37,891 nt of DNA, from positions 1-37,891 of the forward strand of contig JAGCLW010000037.1 of the NCBI GenBank assembly GCA_017646805.1, given 5' to 3'. A model generated the notes under the pieces. It was not told the origin of the DNA. It saw only the letters and a program-made list of their open reading frames with translations, and did not search any database. This document shows, piece after piece, positions 35,775-37,891 of this stretch; position 1 is the stretch's first letter, and every line of letters starts with the position of its first letter. This DNA is from Paludibacteraceae bacterium. GTDB taxonomy: Bacteria > Bacteroidota > Bacteroidia > Bacteroidales > Paludibacteraceae. The position numbers were made by a program, and so were the translations under genes.

Positions 35775-35865
35775 ATGTTTTTTTTTGACAATGTATATTT
35801 TACATCGTTCTTTTTATCATATCTCTATCGTTAAATTTCTTTTTTTATATTTTGTCAATTTTCGT

Positions 35866-35873
35866 TATCTTTG
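35866..35873 (+). promoter_or_regulatory. -7 box of the LtaS-like gene
   Basis: TATCTTTG lies about 30 bases before the GTG start at 35903. No TTG at the ideal spacing is seen. It supports transcription starting near 35880, which leaves no ATG available before the hydrophobic N-terminus. Confidence 0.5.
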
Positions 35874-35902
35874 CATGTTGAGAATAAAAAAAACAAACGA
35901 TA

Positions 35903-37735
35903 GTGAACTTTTTTTTCAAAAATAAGACATCTTGGAAAGTATTTAGTCTGTTTGCTACATTTTTATTACTAAAAACTTTATTTTTTTCTTTTGAAATATA
36001 CGATTTTTCTTCACCTTCTTTTCTAAAAACTCCTGTTGATGCAACTTTATTTTGGGGAGGAAAAATCGCTCCTATATTATTTTTTTCTTCATTTATATTT
36101 TTTTCAAAAAAACAATATTGGACCATCATTATACATACTTTGATTGATGTTTGGTGTATTTGCAATTGGATTTATTTCCGAGCAAATTCATTATTTTTAT
36201 CGGTTGATGCAATGTTGATGGTTGACAACATGAATGGTTTTTGGGATTCGATATTGACTTTTCTCAGTTGGGAACTATTCATTTTTCCTTTATCAACAAT
36301 AATTTATTGTCTTATTTTAATTCATTTCAAACTACAAAAAACGACTTGTCGCAATTGGAAATTAGGATTTGTTTTTCTCGTTCTTTTTTACGGAACAACG
36401 TTTTTAAACAATAAACTGTACGAACGAAAATTTGCGAGTCGCGGATTAACTGAAAAACAATGGTGCGATTTCAGTAAAGATTATCATATTTTTTCAGATT
36501 TTCATCTTCCTCATTACAATCCTTATCATCCTTTTGCCCCAATCATTTACACGATTTATGCAGAGGACTCCAATGTGACATATTTGGACTTTGACAAATG
36601 GATGTATGAATATGTAAAATTTGAATCTATCATACATTGTTTTCCCGCAATTTTTATACAATATTATTTATCTCAAAACAACAATATTCAAATCAATTCG
36701 GAAGACGACAAGACAATTTCTTCGTTGATTCAACCTCAAAAAAATCACACTGATATTCAACCTAAAGGAAATGTTGTATACATTTTAGTTGAAAGTCTTG
36801 AATCTTGGACATTGGACGAAATCGACAATTTTGACTATTTGCCAAACATCAAAAAATTGCTTGAAAACGAACATATTCTTTATTGTAAAAAAATAAAATC
36901 TCAAGTAAAACACGGAGTTTCCGCCGATGGGCAAATGATTAACCTGACCGGATTATTACCAATTTCAACAGGAGCTGCTTGCAGAATTTTTGCAAATAAC
37001 ACATATCCAAATTATGTTCATTTTTTTAAAAAATCAGCTATAATAAATCCTTGTCCCGGAATTTGGAATCAACCAACAATGACAAAACGTTATGGATTTA
37101 AAGATTTGATAGAAAAAAAAGAATTTGGACAATATGAATTAGACGAAACCGTATTTGAAAAGACAAAACAATACGTTGAAAATTCAGACTCCACGTTTTG
37201 CGTATTGGCAATCACTGCCACATCTCATACTCCGTTTGAATACGGAAAACAACATAAAAAACATCAACCGAAAGACATGCCGGAAATTATGTCAAACTAC
37301 TTAAATTGTTTGGCTTACACAGATTCATGTATCGGAATTTTGTTGAACACAATATTTAATTCTCACTTGAAAGAAAACACAACAATTGTCATCACCGGTG
37401 ATCATACCATATTCAAAGAAAGTCCCGACTTTGACAACATGACAGAATATGCTCAATCGCATGAAATTTCTTTTCAAAACGGGAAAAATCATATTCCGTT
37501 GATTATTTATTCGCCACACATAAAACAAAAAACTGTATTAGAAAAACAATATTTTCAAATGGATATTTATCCAACCGTACTCAATTTAATCGGTTGCGAA
37601 AATTATTATTGGCATGGATTAGGAATAAATTTATTGGATTCCACATCAAGAGAAAATCGTAAAATCAACGAAAATGAAGCCTTTCGATTATCCAACTTAA
37701 TCATTCGAAACAATTATTTCAATCAACTCAATTAA
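35903..37735 (+). CDS. LtaS-like membrane protein with a sulfatase-fold catalytic domain (GTG start)
   Basis: A 610-residue protein with about five membrane helices (residues 10-170) and a C-terminal alkaline-phosphatase/sulfatase-fold domain (about 288-595). Metal-site candidates are Glu297 in LVESLESW, Asp500 and His501 in ITGDHTIF; a substrate His442 is in TSHTPF. The nucleophile position, Thr in Gram-positive LtaS, is probably Ser340 in HGVSADGQ. Such proteins move phospho-head groups (phosphoglycerol or phosphoethanolamine) onto envelope glycans. In a Gram-negative cell a periplasmic glycan or lipid A is more likely than teichoic acid. The frame has stops at 35879 and 35885 and no ATG before the first helix, so GTG 35903 is the likely start. 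Confidence 0.85.
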   Translation: MNFFFKNKTSWKVFSLFATFLLLKTLFFSFEIYDFSSPSFLKTPVDATLFWGGKIAPILFFSSFIFFSKKQYWTIIIHTLIDVWCICNWIYFRANSLFLSVDAMLMVDNMNGFWDSILTFLSWELFIFPLSTIIYCLILIHFKLQKTTCRNWKLGFVFLVLFYGTTFLNNKLYERKFASRGLTEKQWCDFSKDYHIFSDFHLPHYNPYHPFAPIIYTIYAEDSNVTYLDFDKWMYEYVKFESIIHCFPAIFIQYYLSQNNNIQINSEDDKTISSLIQPQKNHTDIQPKGNVVYILVESLESWTLDEIDNFDYLPNIKKLLENEHILYCKKIKSQVKHGVSADGQMINLTGLLPISTGAACRIFANNTYPNYVHFFKKSAIINPCPGIWNQPTMTKRYGFKDLIEKKEFGQYELDETVFEKTKQYVENSDSTFCVLAITATSHTPFEYGKQHKKHQPKDMPEIMSNYLNCLAYTDSCIGILLNTIFNSHLKENTTIVITGDHTIFKESPDFDNMTEYAQSHEISFQNGKNHIPLIIYSPHIKQKTVLEKQYFQMDIYPTVLNLIGCENYYWHGLGINLLDSTSRENRKINENEAFRLSNLIIRNNYFNQLN

Positions 37736-37772
37736 AATAAATTTAAACAAAAAAAATATCAAATAAAAAACT

Positions 37773-37891
37773 ATGAAAACAAACTACTCTATCCGATATG
37801 CGGCAAATCCAAAAGATGTAAAACTCTATGACACAAGTCGTTTAAGAGAAGATTTTTTGATAAAAAATCTTTGGATTGCCAACGAAGCAAA
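37773..37891 (+). CDS. kduI: 5-dehydro-4-deoxy-D-glucuronate isomerase (partial)
   Basis: The first 39 codons are in the window; the gene runs off the right edge. The N-terminus MKTNYSIRYAANPKDVKLYD, followed by TSRLREDFLIKNLWIANEA, matches KduI, which isomerises the unsaturated uronate product of pectin and other polyuronides toward 2-keto-3-deoxygluconate. This fits the secreted pectate lyase encoded 9 kb upstream. It begins 37 bases after the LtaS-like gene without an obvious promoter box in the gap. Confidence 0.85.
   Translation, partial: MKTNYSIRYAANPKDVKLYDTSRLREDFLIKNLWIANEA

Noticed and set aside
1..37891. Mobile elements, prophage, defence or toxin systems
   Set aside because: No transposase, integrase, terminal inverted repeats, restriction, CRISPR or toxin-antitoxin pair was recognised on either strand; every sizeable gene is accounted for.

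Overview
The window is AT-rich chromosomal DNA of a Gram-negative member of the Bacteroidota, most likely Bacteroidales. The evidence is the repeated promoter pattern TTG - 19 to 21 bases - TAnnTTTG, the absence of Shine-Dalgarno sequences, and the gene families present: a pectate lyase with a type IX secretion sorting tail, an OmpP1-like barrel, a barrel with thrombospondin type 3 repeats and an OmpA domain, a lipoprotein with an acidic surface-export signal, and an aspartate transcarbamoylase with a regulatory chain. I saw no insertion sequence, prophage, CRISPR array or rRNA. The content looks like ordinary core genome plus some polysaccharide-use genes.

Layout. Bases 1-45 hold the first codons of a probable DegT/StrS aminotransferase (minus strand). 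Bases 192-6695 (minus) are a pyrimidine block: a fused carbamoyl-phosphate synthase (CarA-CarB in one 1435-residue chain) with its own promoter and terminator, then pyrB, pyrI and a flavin reductase-like gene. Bases 7047-14761 (minus) hold dxr, an M23 family protein, a Crp/Fnr regulator, uvrB, a short PspC gene, a PAP2 phosphatase and a YidE-type transporter. A tRNA-Arg(CCU) lies at 15129-15202 (plus). Two minus-strand genes of unknown role follow (alpha/beta hydrolase, small secreted protein). Bases 16869-25914 (plus) are a run of six closely spaced genes: a His-rich secreted protein, an OmpP1-like barrel, an MFS transporter, miaA, a lipoprotein and a barrel-TSP3-OmpA protein, closed by a strong bidirectional terminator. 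Bases 25991-35708 (minus) hold the pectate lyase, a TPR protein, gyrA, a Lys-rich secreted protein, phoH and glyA. The window ends on the plus strand with an LtaS-like membrane sulfatase-fold protein and the start of kduI.

How the genes work together. The carAB fusion, pyrB and pyrI make carbamoyl phosphate and carbamoyl aspartate. The pectate lyase and KduI are early steps of pectin breakdown. Most other genes are housekeeping (isoprenoid synthesis, DNA repair, topology, tRNA modification, one-carbon metabolism) or envelope proteins.

The most notable observation is the carbamoyl-phosphate synthase. It is a single-chain enzyme that resembles animal CPS1 in layout and local sequence. Its glutaminase domain has lost both the catalytic Cys (now Asn256) and the catalytic His (now Ser340), so it should use free ammonia. 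The second is a tRNA-Arg in which the nearly invariant tertiary pair G19-C56 appears replaced by a compensating U19-A56. All assignments come from reading the sequence and remembered family motifs. No search was run.
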